Made by a program: the position numbers and the translations under genes
Shown: piece after piece, positions 7,769 through 16,281 of the stretch
Numbering within the stretch: the stretch's first letter is position 1
How the letters are laid out: every line of letters begins with the position of its first letter
Notes under the pieces: generated by a model
What the model was told of the DNA's origin: nothing
The model's database searches: none
The model's input: only the letters and a program-made list of their open reading frames with translations
DNA from: Flavobacteriales bacterium UBA6057
GTDB lineage: Bacteria; Bacteroidota; Bacteroidia; Flavobacteriales_G; Salibacteraceae
Direction: 5' to 3'
Length of the DNA: 64,000 bases
NCBI GenBank assembly: GCA_002428995.1
Contig: DIYJ01000018.1
Coordinates: 1 to 64,000, forward strand

Positions 7769-8961
7769 CTCCTCTCAAACCCCCATTTCGCACCCGCGCG
7801 TTGCTCCCGGATCACTTTCCGGTAATCTGCGGTCGTTCCTGAGAAGGGCTGTTTTCCAAGCGCTAAATTGAAGGCGAATCCGGGTAGTTGAATGAAGCGC
7901 TTGTAGCGCTTGGCTGGCCTCGTAGCTTCTTTGATCACCGTTCTTTCATCGTAGCCTTGCTCGGCTAAAAGATAACCCAGCAGTGCCGTGCTCCAGAAAT
8001 GATAGGCCTTGGTAGAGCCTTTGGTCATTGCCAATTCCTGCGGGAAAAGTTTTGCGCCACCTTCAAGCCTTCCGTAGCTCTCCATCCTGAAGTGAAGCTC
8101 GCTGGATAGCATGAGCGCTTGCAAGGCATTTTCCAAGGTTTCCGGTTCCATGTTTTGTTCCAGCCAGGCTCTCCAGTCGCGCAGCAAATACATGCGCTGA
8201 GTCATCAGAACGCCCAACAATTTCATTGCTTGTTCCTCAGAACCTGCACAGTCTGCGACAAGGTTGAAGAGGTGAGTGGAGCAGTTCGGAGTTTTCAGTT
8301 TTGCGATGCAGCATCGCAAGGTTTCCAGGTTGTTCGAGTCCTGAATAAGCTCCAGGGCTTCAAAAGGAAAGATGGACGAGAACGGTGTGCGTCCATGTAG
8401 GGTTTCATAGACGAACGTACGGGCTTCATTTTTCTGTGAGGGCTTTCGATTGGCAACAGAGCTCAAGGTTTCCAGTGTGCGAAAGTTCTGCGAGCCTCGG
8501 CTGAGGAAGTCTTGAAACGCCTCATCTCTTAGGTCATGATCTTCCCATTCAAAATATCCCGTTTGACGGGAACCCGGAATGGACTGCATCCAGCTATGGT
8601 ATAAACTATCCCTCACGGAGGCCAAAGCCAGTTCAAAGCTGTCCAGGTTAGCTGCTTTCGCTTTGTAGCGATGACTCAGCTTGTAGTAAAGCACAAAGTC
8701 AGCAAACAGAAAACGATTGTGGAGGCAGACTTCTTCATTGTGATCAGATTCGGCAGTATGGCATGCGCTAAGTAACTCGAACAAGTCTTTATCGGTTCGC
8801 TTGATGCGATGGTGAATCGGCCAGTATTGAAGCGGGAACTTTACCGGGTGAATCCGTGTATTGTTCTTGCAAAACTGAGCGGAAGATGTGTGTGGCAGAA
8901 GGGTGCAAGCCACAAGGCAGGCTGCCCAGAGAAGCGTTCCCAAAAGCGGAGCACCCCGCAC
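7753..8961 (-). CDS. Secreted protein of unknown function (paralogue pair, downstream member)
   Basis: About 402 residues, not a family I recognise. I place the start at a GTG at 8961, because it gives a compact signal peptide (VRGAPLLGTLLWAACL, with a cleavage site after SSA) and lies one base past the stop of the upstream gene. An ATG at 9042 is possible but would overlap that gene by 80 bases and bury the signal. The mature protein is helix-rich with several Cys. Its C-terminal region (AYHFWSTALLGYLLAEQGY..) resembles the matching part of the upstream gene product (LYHYATAAYLAYEIRSSGY..). The shared layout suggests an old tandem duplication. It probably acts in the periplasm or cell envelope with its partner. 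The last codons come from a repeat. Confidence 0.6.
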   Translation of the reverse strand: MRGAPLLGTLLWAACLVACTLLPHTSSAQFCKNNTRIHPVKFPLQYWPIHHRIKRTDKDLFELLSACHTAESDHNEEVCLHNRFLFADFVLYYKLSHRYKAKAANLDSFELALASVRDSLYHSWMQSIPGSRQTGYFEWEDHDLRDEAFQDFLSRGSQNFRTLETLSSVANRKPSQKNEARTFVYETLHGRTPFSSIFPFEALELIQDSNNLETLRCCIAKLKTPNCSTHLFNLVADCAGSEEQAMKLLGVLMTQRMYLLRDWRAWLEQNMEPETLENALQALMLSSELHFRMESYGRLEGGAKLFPQELAMTKGSTKAYHFWSTALLGYLLAEQGYDERTVIKEATRPAKRYKRFIQLPGFAFNLALGKQPFSGTTADYRKVIREQRAGAKWGFERRKIKD

Positions 8962-8962
8962 C

Positions 8963-10396
8963 TCAATCGATTTTACCAGCGATGGTTCTGGGGGCTGACT
9001 GACGCAGATCCTTGCGGGCGAGTTGAGCACCGTATTGCCCACCGAAGACTCCGGCCTGCACTCCAGGCAGAGAACGTTGTGCCTTCATCAGTTTTGCCAT
9101 GTCAATGACCCCTCCTTTGTTCACCAGTTCATGGCTCAGGGAGTGAACGTACTTGTGCATCTTATATCCTGCCTTGCTCATAAATGCAAAGGCTACTGCC
9201 GTGGCCGAGGTATATCCCGAGGAGCGGATTTCATATGCCAGATATGCAGCCGTGGCGTAGTGATAGAGCATTGGATTCGTCTCGAAACGATGGTTGGGAA
9301 AAATATAATCGAAATGATCACGAACAATGGTCGAGAGCAACTCCTTCATTTTCCAGAAGTACACCTCCAGCATGAGCGCCTCGGAAGGATGTGAAGCGTA
9401 TTCCACATCAATGTTGGGCATGTTTCGAGTAGCATAACACATCACTAACAGCGCATCCCTCGTGGTGAATCCCTGTGACACGGTACGACTCTGCACGTAG
9501 TTGAAATAGTCACCCATTGCCGCACCCTGATTCAGTCCGGCCATCCAATCTAGCGAGGCCTGGTATGTCGTTTCGAGTAGGCTCTGCAAGTGGTCGTTGG
9601 CACAGAGGTCGGTGTAGATAGATCTTACATAGCCGTTGATGGAGTGTTGCAATCTCGGGTAAGCTGACTCCGCAGCACTTACGCGTGTGTTGATCTCCAA
9701 AAGCCTGCGGCATCGGCCCGGGAGTAGCGATTTCCAAGGGTTGTCATCCCGCAGTGCATTGATCACAGAAGGGCAATTGATCTTTTGAGTTTGGTACTTC
9801 TGAGCTACACTGCGCGCACTGTCTTGAACCTGCTTCAAGGGCCTGGAGGCAACGTACCGATCTGTTGCGCTGAGGTGAATGGCATAATCAGGGTGTAGCG
9901 GAAGCAATACCTCCAATGGAATTGCAGAGGCCTCTACCTCAGTCCACTGAGTGGATTCTGTAGGGATTCGGTCAAAGCGATAGTCTTCCTGAAATTGATG
10001 CAATCCCGGAATCATTACGTTGAAATAAGTAATGCAAGACCGCGCAATGTCCGTTTCCAGTTCCTCTCCATAGCTCCGAAGATGCTGAAGCACTTCAGCC
10101 GGACTCTCCTCAGACTCTTTGATGTAGGCTACAAGCTTCTCTCCAAGAATAGGTGAGGTTGGTTCAATGAATCTTGTGCTGAGCTGCGGTTGTTCCAGAT
10201 GATCGACAATGCTGTAGGGATACCCGTTTCCGCTGGCCTGCCTGGAGTGCTGCTTTTTCTCCTGCATTGTCTCAGAGCCACCGTCTGCCAGCCCGAAAAG
10301 CGGGAAACAGATGCATAGGCACAAAGCCGGTAGGAGCAGAGGCAGGGTTAGGGTTATTCTCAATTTCTCAAGACAAAAACGCGGCAACTTAGTCAA
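8963..10396 (-). CDS. Secreted protein of unknown function (paralogue pair, upstream member)
   Basis: A 477-residue protein with an N-terminal hydrophobic segment (LPLLLPALCLCICFPLFGLA) that reads as a signal peptide or anchor. No domain is recognised. The mature part is mostly helical and ends in a basic tail (QLARKDLRQ). The region around LYHYATAAYLAYEIRSSGYT and KAGYKMHKYVHSL aligns loosely with the C-terminal part of the next gene. The TGA stop is followed after one base by that gene's proposed GTG start, so the two are probably made together. Upstream, 25 bases separate it from the DUF5686 gene on the same strand, which suggests a three-gene envelope operon. Confidence 0.65.
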   Translation of the reverse strand: MTKLPRFCLEKLRITLTLPLLLPALCLCICFPLFGLADGGSETMQEKKQHSRQASGNGYPYSIVDHLEQPQLSTRFIEPTSPILGEKLVAYIKESEESPAEVLQHLRSYGEELETDIARSCITYFNVMIPGLHQFQEDYRFDRIPTESTQWTEVEASAIPLEVLLPLHPDYAIHLSATDRYVASRPLKQVQDSARSVAQKYQTQKINCPSVINALRDDNPWKSLLPGRCRRLLEINTRVSAAESAYPRLQHSINGYVRSIYTDLCANDHLQSLLETTYQASLDWMAGLNQGAAMGDYFNYVQSRTVSQGFTTRDALLVMCYATRNMPNIDVEYASHPSEALMLEVYFWKMKELLSTIVRDHFDYIFPNHRFETNPMLYHYATAAYLAYEIRSSGYTSATAVAFAFMSKAGYKMHKYVHSLSHELVNKGGVIDMAKLMKAQRSLPGVQAGVFGGQYGAQLARKDLRQSAPRTIAGKID

Positions 10397-10421
10397 TTTG
10401 ACTCAGAGCTTCCGGATTCGC

Positions 10422-12878
10422 TCAGAATTTAACTTGCAGGCTTCCCCTCACCGCGAAGTTGGATACATTTGCCCGGTCGAGGTGGCTCAATCTCCAGAAA
10501 CAATCAAAGCGCAGCACTTTCAAGAAATTTTCGACTCCAAATCCAGCTTCATAGTAAGGGCGGTTCAATGAGTTCAGGAAATTTGGAAAGGGGTGTACTG
10601 TTTCGTGGCTGTTTCGAGTGTTTCCTACGATGCCCTTGCCCCAGATCAATTCCCTGAGTTGCAGCTTTTTCACAACCGGAACCTTGTTGAGGAACAATCC
10701 ATCGAAGTAGTGTGTGTAGTAAAGTGAGACGTATTCATCTACGGCAAACTCGTAGTAGTTCATCAGGTTGTAGGACAGATGATCAAAGGTGTAGTTCTCA
10801 TTCCCGGGTAGCACATTGAGCAGTACGTAGGGAAGATCACCCCATGTTTTGCCCCCACTTACATAGTACTTCGAATAGCCCAGCGCTCCAAGGTTGAAGC
10901 GATGCTTGAAATCAACGGACGCGCGGTGGAATTCGAAATCCCCAAGGGTAGGGTTCGGAATGCCATAGCTATACTGAAGCTGAAGTTCTGGCTTCTGAGA
11001 GCCCAGCACTGTCCGCTCAAAGTCTCCAATGATGACATTCTCTCCCGGAGCGATGCGCGTGCTGAGCCTTAGTTCCGTTGTACGGATGAAACCTCCAAAA
11101 GCATCAAAAGAGTCAAAGGGATTCGCAAAGACATCTCTGCCAACGACTGCTATGGTGCTGCTGACGCTTCGCTTCCATTCCTTCTGCGCGAACACTTCCA
11201 ATTCGCGCGCCATAGACAGCTTGTCCAAAGGCCTTCTGCGCAGCAGAGAACCGAGCACATGGTCCACTGGGTAGGCCGTAGGACTCTGACCAATCTGTTC
11301 GATGTCGTAGGTGTAATTAACTCCCAAGGCCGTTCTGGGATCTTTCCGTGGCTGATAGAGAATACCTCCACCGTATTTCAGACGCTCATCCAGAAAGCCA
11401 TAGGCCATATGCCCATGCAATCGAATCTTTTTGCTCATGCTGGCATTGGTTCTCATGCCAAGCCTCACCCGAACGCCTTCAATCGGATTGTGCGTTACCA
11501 GCTTGAGGTAAGGGCCAACGTCTACCATGCCCCAAGTCTTGTAGCCAGTGAGCACGGTGGTCGCCAGGTCTTTCAGAGACATGAAAAACGGGATCTTCTG
11601 TAAGCGCTCCACGTTGGTGTAGATCACCTGTTCTTGCGGGGAAAGCGAGTCGTGCCGCTCGGTGGTCCAGAATTCTGCACCCCGATCATAAGCGCTGTCT
11701 GCAATGCTCAGTTGACCCTCGTAGACTGAATCAGCCTGTGGTATATCCAGTTTGATATCTGTGTAACTGGAGTTTCTTCGAGCGTAAAGTCCCGTACTTG
11801 TTCGTTTGCTGGTCAGGTTGAAATCGATGAGTGTGAATTCCTTTTGAAGCAGGTACACATCACCAACCGGTGCAAAATCCTGACGAAGCTCTATGCCATT
11901 CACCCAGTTGAGGTTGGCATTCTTGGCCAGTTTCAGATCGGCCTTCACAATGGCGTAGGAGGTCTTTGAAATCCACAGTTCGCCACTGAAAACAAGGTCT
12001 TCCTGCCGTCTGGGGACGATGCTCATGTGGTAGCAAAATGTGCCATCGATATCCAATGAGTCCAGGAAATAATAGCGGTAAAACAGCGGCCCGGTTTCCG
12101 CCATAGGGCTCACAAAACCCTTCCCGAAAATGTTGATGTAGCTGTCGTAGAGGTTGATTTTCAGAGCCGTGTTTGCCAGCTGTTCATTGATGCTTTCATT
12201 TTTGATCCCTGAGATTTTCGACCCCTTGATGATCTCGTGTTCCGCTTTCGGAGATTTTCGGTAGTAATATTCGGATACGTTTTCCGCCAGAATCACCGGG
12301 ATATAGGGCTTCGTATTGCTGTCTCCTTCTACCTTTTGGTCAAACATGAATCCGAACTTCCGCATGACCTTTCGGTCTTGCAGCTCTGGATCGATGTTGT
12401 TTAGGTCCAGCTCGATCTTCGTGTAGACCTCATATTGCAGAAAATCATGTCCGTAAGGATCGTTGTCATCTTTGTTTTGAATTGCCTTTTTGATGAAAAT
12501 GAGAGCTGGGTTTTTAGCCTTCTTGTCGGCCTTCAGTTCAAAGGCTTCTAAAGCCACAGCATCTGTATTCAGAGATACGTTTAATTCCTGTTCTTCACCT
12601 TGGATCACAGGGTGTGTCTGGGATGCGTAACCGATGAACGAGATGGAAACGCTGTCGGCCGGTCTGTTGGATTCTAAGGTGTAGCTCCCATCGAAGTTGG
12701 AGATGGTGCCTACTGTGGTTCCTTGAAACACGATGGTCACTGCCGGTAGAGCTTCGCCTGTTTCAGCATCTGTGATCTTACCGCGGATGATCGTTGTTTG
12801 ACCCAGGCAGGCGCCCGCTATCAAGCAAAAGCAAAGAATCGCAAAGGACTTAGGAATAGGGTTGTTCGCCAAAAGCAT
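10422..12878 (-). CDS. DUF5686 / carboxypeptidase-regulatory-like outer-membrane protein
   Basis: An 818-residue protein with a signal peptide (FAILCFCLIAGACLGQ). A carboxypeptidase-D regulatory-like domain follows at residues about 28-115 (IRGKITDAETGEALPAVTIV), then the DUF5686 region (FIKKAIQNKDDNDPYGHDFL). The remainder is a series of alternating strands ending in RGSLQVKF, consistent with an outer-membrane beta-barrel with a C-terminal aromatic residue. This architecture is common in Bacteroidota and resembles TonB-receptor relatives without a plug. The transport or assembly role is not known. It is the first gene of a possible minus-strand unit with the two secreted proteins downstream. 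Confidence 0.85.
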   Translation of the reverse strand: MLLANNPIPKSFAILCFCLIAGACLGQTTIIRGKITDAETGEALPAVTIVFQGTTVGTISNFDGSYTLESNRPADSVSISFIGYASQTHPVIQGEEQELNVSLNTDAVALEAFELKADKKAKNPALIFIKKAIQNKDDNDPYGHDFLQYEVYTKIELDLNNIDPELQDRKVMRKFGFMFDQKVEGDSNTKPYIPVILAENVSEYYYRKSPKAEHEIIKGSKISGIKNESINEQLANTALKINLYDSYINIFGKGFVSPMAETGPLFYRYYFLDSLDIDGTFCYHMSIVPRRQEDLVFSGELWISKTSYAIVKADLKLAKNANLNWVNGIELRQDFAPVGDVYLLQKEFTLIDFNLTSKRTSTGLYARRNSSYTDIKLDIPQADSVYEGQLSIADSAYDRGAEFWTTERHDSLSPQEQVIYTNVERLQKIPFFMSLKDLATTVLTGYKTWGMVDVGPYLKLVTHNPIEGVRVRLGMRTNASMSKKIRLHGHMAYGFLDERLKYGGGILYQPRKDPRTALGVNYTYDIEQIGQSPTAYPVDHVLGSLLRRRPLDKLSMARELEVFAQKEWKRSVSSTIAVVGRDVFANPFDSFDAFGGFIRTTELRLSTRIAPGENVIIGDFERTVLGSQKPELQLQYSYGIPNPTLGDFEFHRASVDFKHRFNLGALGYSKYYVSGGKTWGDLPYVLLNVLPGNENYTFDHLSYNLMNYYEFAVDEYVSLYYTHYFDGLFLNKVPVVKKLQLRELIWGKGIVGNTRNSHETVHPFPNFLNSLNRPYYEAGFGVENFLKVLRFDCFWRLSHLDRANVSNFAVRGSLQVKF

Positions 12879-12906
12879 CAGAAGATCTGCAAATGCGAAC
12901 TTAGGG

Positions 12907-13066
12907 AGACAATTAGTTGATTAGGTGATCAGATGATTAGATAATCAGGTAATCAGATGATTCGGTGTTGAGGTGATGAAGTGAGAGTATGGAGGCTGCC
13001 ACGTTGGTATGCGGGCAAACCTCCATCATCTAATGATCTAATCAACAAATCATCTGATCATCACCT
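12907..13066. repeat. Family A palindromic element, full copy
   Basis: About 160 bases between the MATE stop and the DUF5686 start. The left arm is GTTGATTAGGTGATCAGATG plus further GATTAG/ATCAG words (12915-12966). The right arm is the inverted counterpart, ATCATCTAATGATCTAATCA (13025-13044), then AACAAATCATCTGATC. Inside lies a second inverted pair, ATGGAGG (12989-12995) with CCTCCAT (13020-13026). A very similar arrangement is at 23470-23608, so this is a dispersed element. Confidence 0.75.
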
Positions 13067-14472
13067 CAAACCTCCACGCTCTTCCACTTGCCACGCTTGA
13101 AGAGGATCATGGCAATGATGGCGTAGATCGAGTGACAGACGGCAATCGAGATGAAGACTCCGTTTTCGTCAAAGCCTAGTGGCATCGCCAGTACCCATGA
13201 CAATGGGATTTGAATCGCCCAGAACACCAGCAAGCTGATGTACATGGGAGTACGCGTGTCACCCGCTCCGTTGAACGCCTGCCCGATCACCATGCCGTAG
13301 GAGAAGAAGATGTACCCAAAGCAGATGATTTGAAGCGCAGACCTTCCAATCTCCTTCACCGCTGTTTGATCGGTAAACAACCCGAGAATCGGGTCTGCTT
13401 CAATGAAGAATACCACTGAAACGAGCAGTAGGAAAATGGTGTTGTAGGTAGCTGTTCTCCAGACTGACTTTTCCGCTCGATCCGGTTTCTTTGCTCCCAG
13501 GTTTTGACCTACGAGCGTAGCCGCAGCATTCGCAATTCCCCATGAAGGAAGCAGCGTAAACACGATGACCCGAAAGGCGATGGTATAACCAGCAAGCGCT
13601 TCAGAGCCAAACTCTGAAACCACACGAACCAGGAAAATCCAGCTGGCAGACTCCACCAGGAATTGCCCGATTCCTCCGGCTGATACTTTCACCATTTCTA
13701 CCAGGGTTTTCACTCTGATCACCAGGTTGTTCCAGCCTACTTTCACGACTGACCAGCCGCTGAGTAAGCAGATCAGTTGGAACACCACACCAATGGACCG
13801 CCCGGTAGTGGTAGCCACGGCTGCTCCCATCACTCCCATTTCAGGGAAGGGACCAATACCAAAGATCAGCATCGGGTCGAGGATGATGTTCAGACCATTG
13901 GCCAGCCATAGCGACACCATGGCAATGGTTGGGTTTCCAGCGCCCCGGAAAATGGCGTTGAGAAGGAAGAGCAGAATCACGCTGAGATTGCCGGCATACA
14001 TGACCTTGGTGTAACCGACACCCTCTTCAATCAATTCGGGTTCGCCACCCATCAGCCGGAGGACATCCCCAGCAAAGATGAAACCGACAACACCCAACAC
14101 CAGACCCACGCCACAAGCCAATACGATGGCCTGAAAAGCGGCATCAGCCGCACGTTTGTAGTTTTTCTCACCGACCCTCCGCGCTACGATCGCGGTGACT
14201 GCCATGCTCAGCCCCACAGCCATGGAGTAAATGATCATGAGCACCGATTCGGTAAGACCCACGGTTGCTACAGCATTTACACTGACCTTGGAAACGAAGT
14301 AGACATCGACTACGGCAAACAGCGACTCCATGATCATTTCGAGGATCATGGGAATGGATAGCAGAAGGATAGCGCGATTTATGCTACCCGAAGTATATTC
14401 AGTTTCTCCTCCGCGAAGAGCGAGGAGGACGAGTTTAAAAAATGAGCTAATTCTATGTGATAGCTTTTTCAT
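13066..14472 (-). CDS. MATE family efflux transporter
   Basis: A 468-residue multidrug and toxin extrusion protein of the inner membrane with about 12 hydrophobic segments. Family features are SINRAILLLSIPMILEMIMES in the first helix, the internally duplicated halves, GAGNPTIAMVS in the first half and the matching GAGDTRTPMYIS in the second, and NAAATLVGQNLGAKKPDRAE. It probably exports cationic compounds using a sodium or proton gradient. It lies downstream of the MNIO operon on the same strand, but the 186-base gap argues against routine co-transcription. The stop codon abuts a family A element. Confidence 0.9.
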   Translation of the reverse strand: MKKLSHRISSFFKLVLLALRGGETEYTSGSINRAILLLSIPMILEMIMESLFAVVDVYFVSKVSVNAVATVGLTESVLMIIYSMAVGLSMAVTAIVARRVGEKNYKRAADAAFQAIVLACGVGLVLGVVGFIFAGDVLRLMGGEPELIEEGVGYTKVMYAGNLSVILLFLLNAIFRGAGNPTIAMVSLWLANGLNIILDPMLIFGIGPFPEMGVMGAAVATTTGRSIGVVFQLICLLSGWSVVKVGWNNLVIRVKTLVEMVKVSAGGIGQFLVESASWIFLVRVVSEFGSEALAGYTIAFRVIVFTLLPSWGIANAAATLVGQNLGAKKPDRAEKSVWRTATYNTIFLLLVSVVFFIEADPILGLFTDQTAVKEIGRSALQIICFGYIFFSYGMVIGQAFNGAGDTRTPMYISLLVFWAIQIPLSWVLAMPLGFDENGVFISIAVCHSIYAIIAMILFKRGKWKSVEV

Positions 14473-14658
14473 TGCTTAAATAAAAAGTGGTTGGAAAAAG
14501 GAAAATGTAAAGCGGGGAAAAGAGACAACTATGCCCTTGGGAGGACGGGCAGAAATGGCGTTATCTCGGCTATCAAAAACATGATGGCACGAAAGTAAAA
14601 GCTTCTTCGGAGGTGCAAGCTCCGAAATGAAAAAAATGCCGAGAAAAAATGAATAGGA

Positions 14659-15405
14659 CTAGCGGATCATCCGATCTGAAACCAGCTTCTGATGGAATTT
14701 GCTGATCTGTTCCCTCAGCATTGGCTCATCTGAGATACCAAACTGAGCCTCGATGACGGGAAGAAGAGACTTCGGTGAAACAGGGGTTTCGAGCATCGTA
14801 GCGATGAGCCACGCAAAGAATGGACTGAGGTTCATGAAATGAACTTTACCCGTTTGCTCATGACGAAAGACCAGGCAATAGTAGCTTCCGTGATCTTCCT
14901 CAGAGATCTGCCTCGCGTTTTTCAGATGGACAGGATATTCCAGGGATAGGACTTCAGATTCTGGATTGAGCGACCATGCATCTTGCCATTCATTTGTTTT
15001 TGAAGCTATCGGCCAGTCGCGATCTGGCATCATGTAGTATTCCACTTCCTTCCACTCGAAACGCAAAAGCTCGAGCAGGTGTGGATATTTCTCACAAAGG
15101 TGTGCTCTCTCTTGCTGAACGAAGGAGATAAGCTCCTCCGGCATTTTCCATACCTGAGGATCCTGGCAGGGATGAAACTCGAAAAAGTCATTGCACAGAA
15201 TCGCCCATTCTTCTTCTTCCAGCAGGTTGACGGCCAAGGGATAACTGCGCGTGAGCGCATCCTTCACTACGTTAAACACCAATCGCCTGTAATGCCCAAT
15301 CCTGTTTGGAGTAATCCCGTCCAATGCGGGTTGCTCACCATTTCGGCAATAGGCGGCAAGGCGGCTCTGTTGCTCGTAGGTTTCAGGCTTTAAGTGCGTG
15401 CTCAT
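14659..15405 (-). CDS. DUF2063 partner protein of MNIO (HvfC/BufC-like)
   Basis: A 248-residue protein. The N-terminal third is the DUF2063 domain: LAAYCRNG.., then NRIGHYRRLVFNVVKDALTRSYPLAVNLLEEEEW, then DFFEFHP. It is the usual partner of DUF692 oxidases, where it helps recognise the precursor peptide and is needed for modification in characterised systems. The C-terminal half carries LSLEYPVHLKN and FHQKLVSDRMIR. It overlaps the oxidase gene by 23 bases, indicating coupled synthesis. The name putative DNA-binding domain protein sometimes given to this family is not supported by anything seen here. Confidence 0.8.
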   Translation of the reverse strand: MSTHLKPETYEQQSRLAAYCRNGEQPALDGITPNRIGHYRRLVFNVVKDALTRSYPLAVNLLEEEEWAILCNDFFEFHPCQDPQVWKMPEELISFVQQERAHLCEKYPHLLELLRFEWKEVEYYMMPDRDWPIASKTNEWQDAWSLNPESEVLSLEYPVHLKNARQISEEDHGSYYCLVFRHEQTGKVHFMNLSPFFAWLIATMLETPVSPKSLLPVIEAQFGISDEPMLREQISKFHQKLVSDRMIR

Positions 15406-16222
15406 GTTGCCAGGTATTGCGACAAATGCTTTCGAGACGATTCATTTCTTCCTGTAGCTCAGCAAGTTCTGGAATGTTGAAGTCGCGTTCTAGGAGCACA
15501 GGTACCGGATGTGGAAGTTTCGAGATAGCGTATTCAAAGAGGTCGAAAACCGGGTCAATGATGGGTTGACCATGCGTATCAATGATGAGGTCTTCGCTCA
15601 CCTGATCGTGACCGGCCATGTGGATGTATTTGACCTTGCTCAGATCCAACTGATCGATGAATTCAGTAGGAGAGTAGCCATGGTTAAAACCATTGACGTA
15701 AATGTTGTTGATGTCGAACAGGAGTTCGCAGTCTGCTTCCTGTAGGATGGCATTGATGAACTCAACTTCCGACATTTCTGCGGCCACAGGGGTGTAATAA
15801 GAAACGATCTCAATGACCAGTTTTCGGCCCAGGAAGTCTTGAACCTGCCGAATGCGCTCAGCGATGTGCTTTACGGCATCCTCTCGAAAGGGGATGGGAA
15901 GCAGGTCATAGAGGTGGGCATTGTCGCATTTACTGTAGCTGAGATGCTCGGAATAAACCTTTACATCCCATTCACTCAAAAAGCTCTTGACCTTTTTCAG
16001 GAATTCCCAATCCAGTGGATCAGGGCTGCCGATGGAAAGTGACAAGCCGTGTGTGTAAACAGGATACTGTTCTGCGACCTTGCGAAACTGCTTTTTCCAA
16101 AAACCACCGACATCGATCCAGTTTTCGGGAGCAACCTCTACAAAAGCGGGCTTCAGAGCAGAACCTTCTATGAACTCTGTTCCAAAGTCCTTGCGAAATC
16201 CTATGCCTACGTGCTTGTTCAT
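15383..16222 (-). CDS. DUF692 multinuclear non-heme iron oxidase (MNIO, HvfB/BufB-like)
   Basis: A 279-residue TIM-barrel enzyme of the MNIO family. The conserved sites run in order: GIGFRKDF at the start, VAPENW, THGLSLSIGS, YSEHLSY, LFDINNIYVN with NHGYSP, YIHMAGHD, IDTHGQPI and the final LLERDFNIP. These supply the His, Glu, Asp and Asn ligands for two or three irons. Characterised relatives convert Cys in a ribosomally made peptide into thio-oxazole or oxazolone/thioamide groups that bind copper. The gene lies 59 bases behind the KCG-repeat precursor, with a hairpin in between, and overlaps the DUF2063 partner. The precursor type points to HvfB/BufB rather than methanobactin MbnB. Confidence 0.9.
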   Translation of the reverse strand: MNKHVGIGFRKDFGTEFIEGSALKPAFVEVAPENWIDVGGFWKKQFRKVAEQYPVYTHGLSLSIGSPDPLDWEFLKKVKSFLSEWDVKVYSEHLSYSKCDNAHLYDLLPIPFREDAVKHIAERIRQVQDFLGRKLVIEIVSYYTPVAAEMSEVEFINAILQEADCELLFDINNIYVNGFNHGYSPTEFIDQLDLSKVKYIHMAGHDQVSEDLIIDTHGQPIIDPVFDLFEYAISKLPHPVPVLLERDFNIPELAELQEEMNRLESICRNTWQHEHALKA

Positions 16223-16224
16223 CG

Positions 16225-16263
16225 TGAAAAAATAAGGGCTCTGCGAAATGAATCACAGAGCCC
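16225..16263 (-). terminator. Terminator-like hairpin between precursor and oxidase genes (possible attenuator)
   Basis: On the minus strand an 8-base perfect stem, GGGCTCTG/CAGAGCCC (16256-16263 with 16236-16243), has a 12-base loop. It is followed by TTATTTTTTC just before the oxidase ATG at 16222. It would let most transcripts stop after the precursor gene while some read through to the modifying enzymes. Confidence 0.6.
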
Positions 16264-16281
16264 CTAAACTAACCCTAAACC

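Noticed and set aside
12907..13066. CRISPR array
   Set aside because: The repeats are short, degenerate and palindromic over the whole element, with no regular spacers and no cas genes.
14473..14658. Terminator between the DUF2063 gene and the MATE gene
   Set aside because: TTCGGAG/CTCCGAA at 14606-14626 forms a short hairpin, but no U-run follows on the minus strand, so it was not listed as a terminator.
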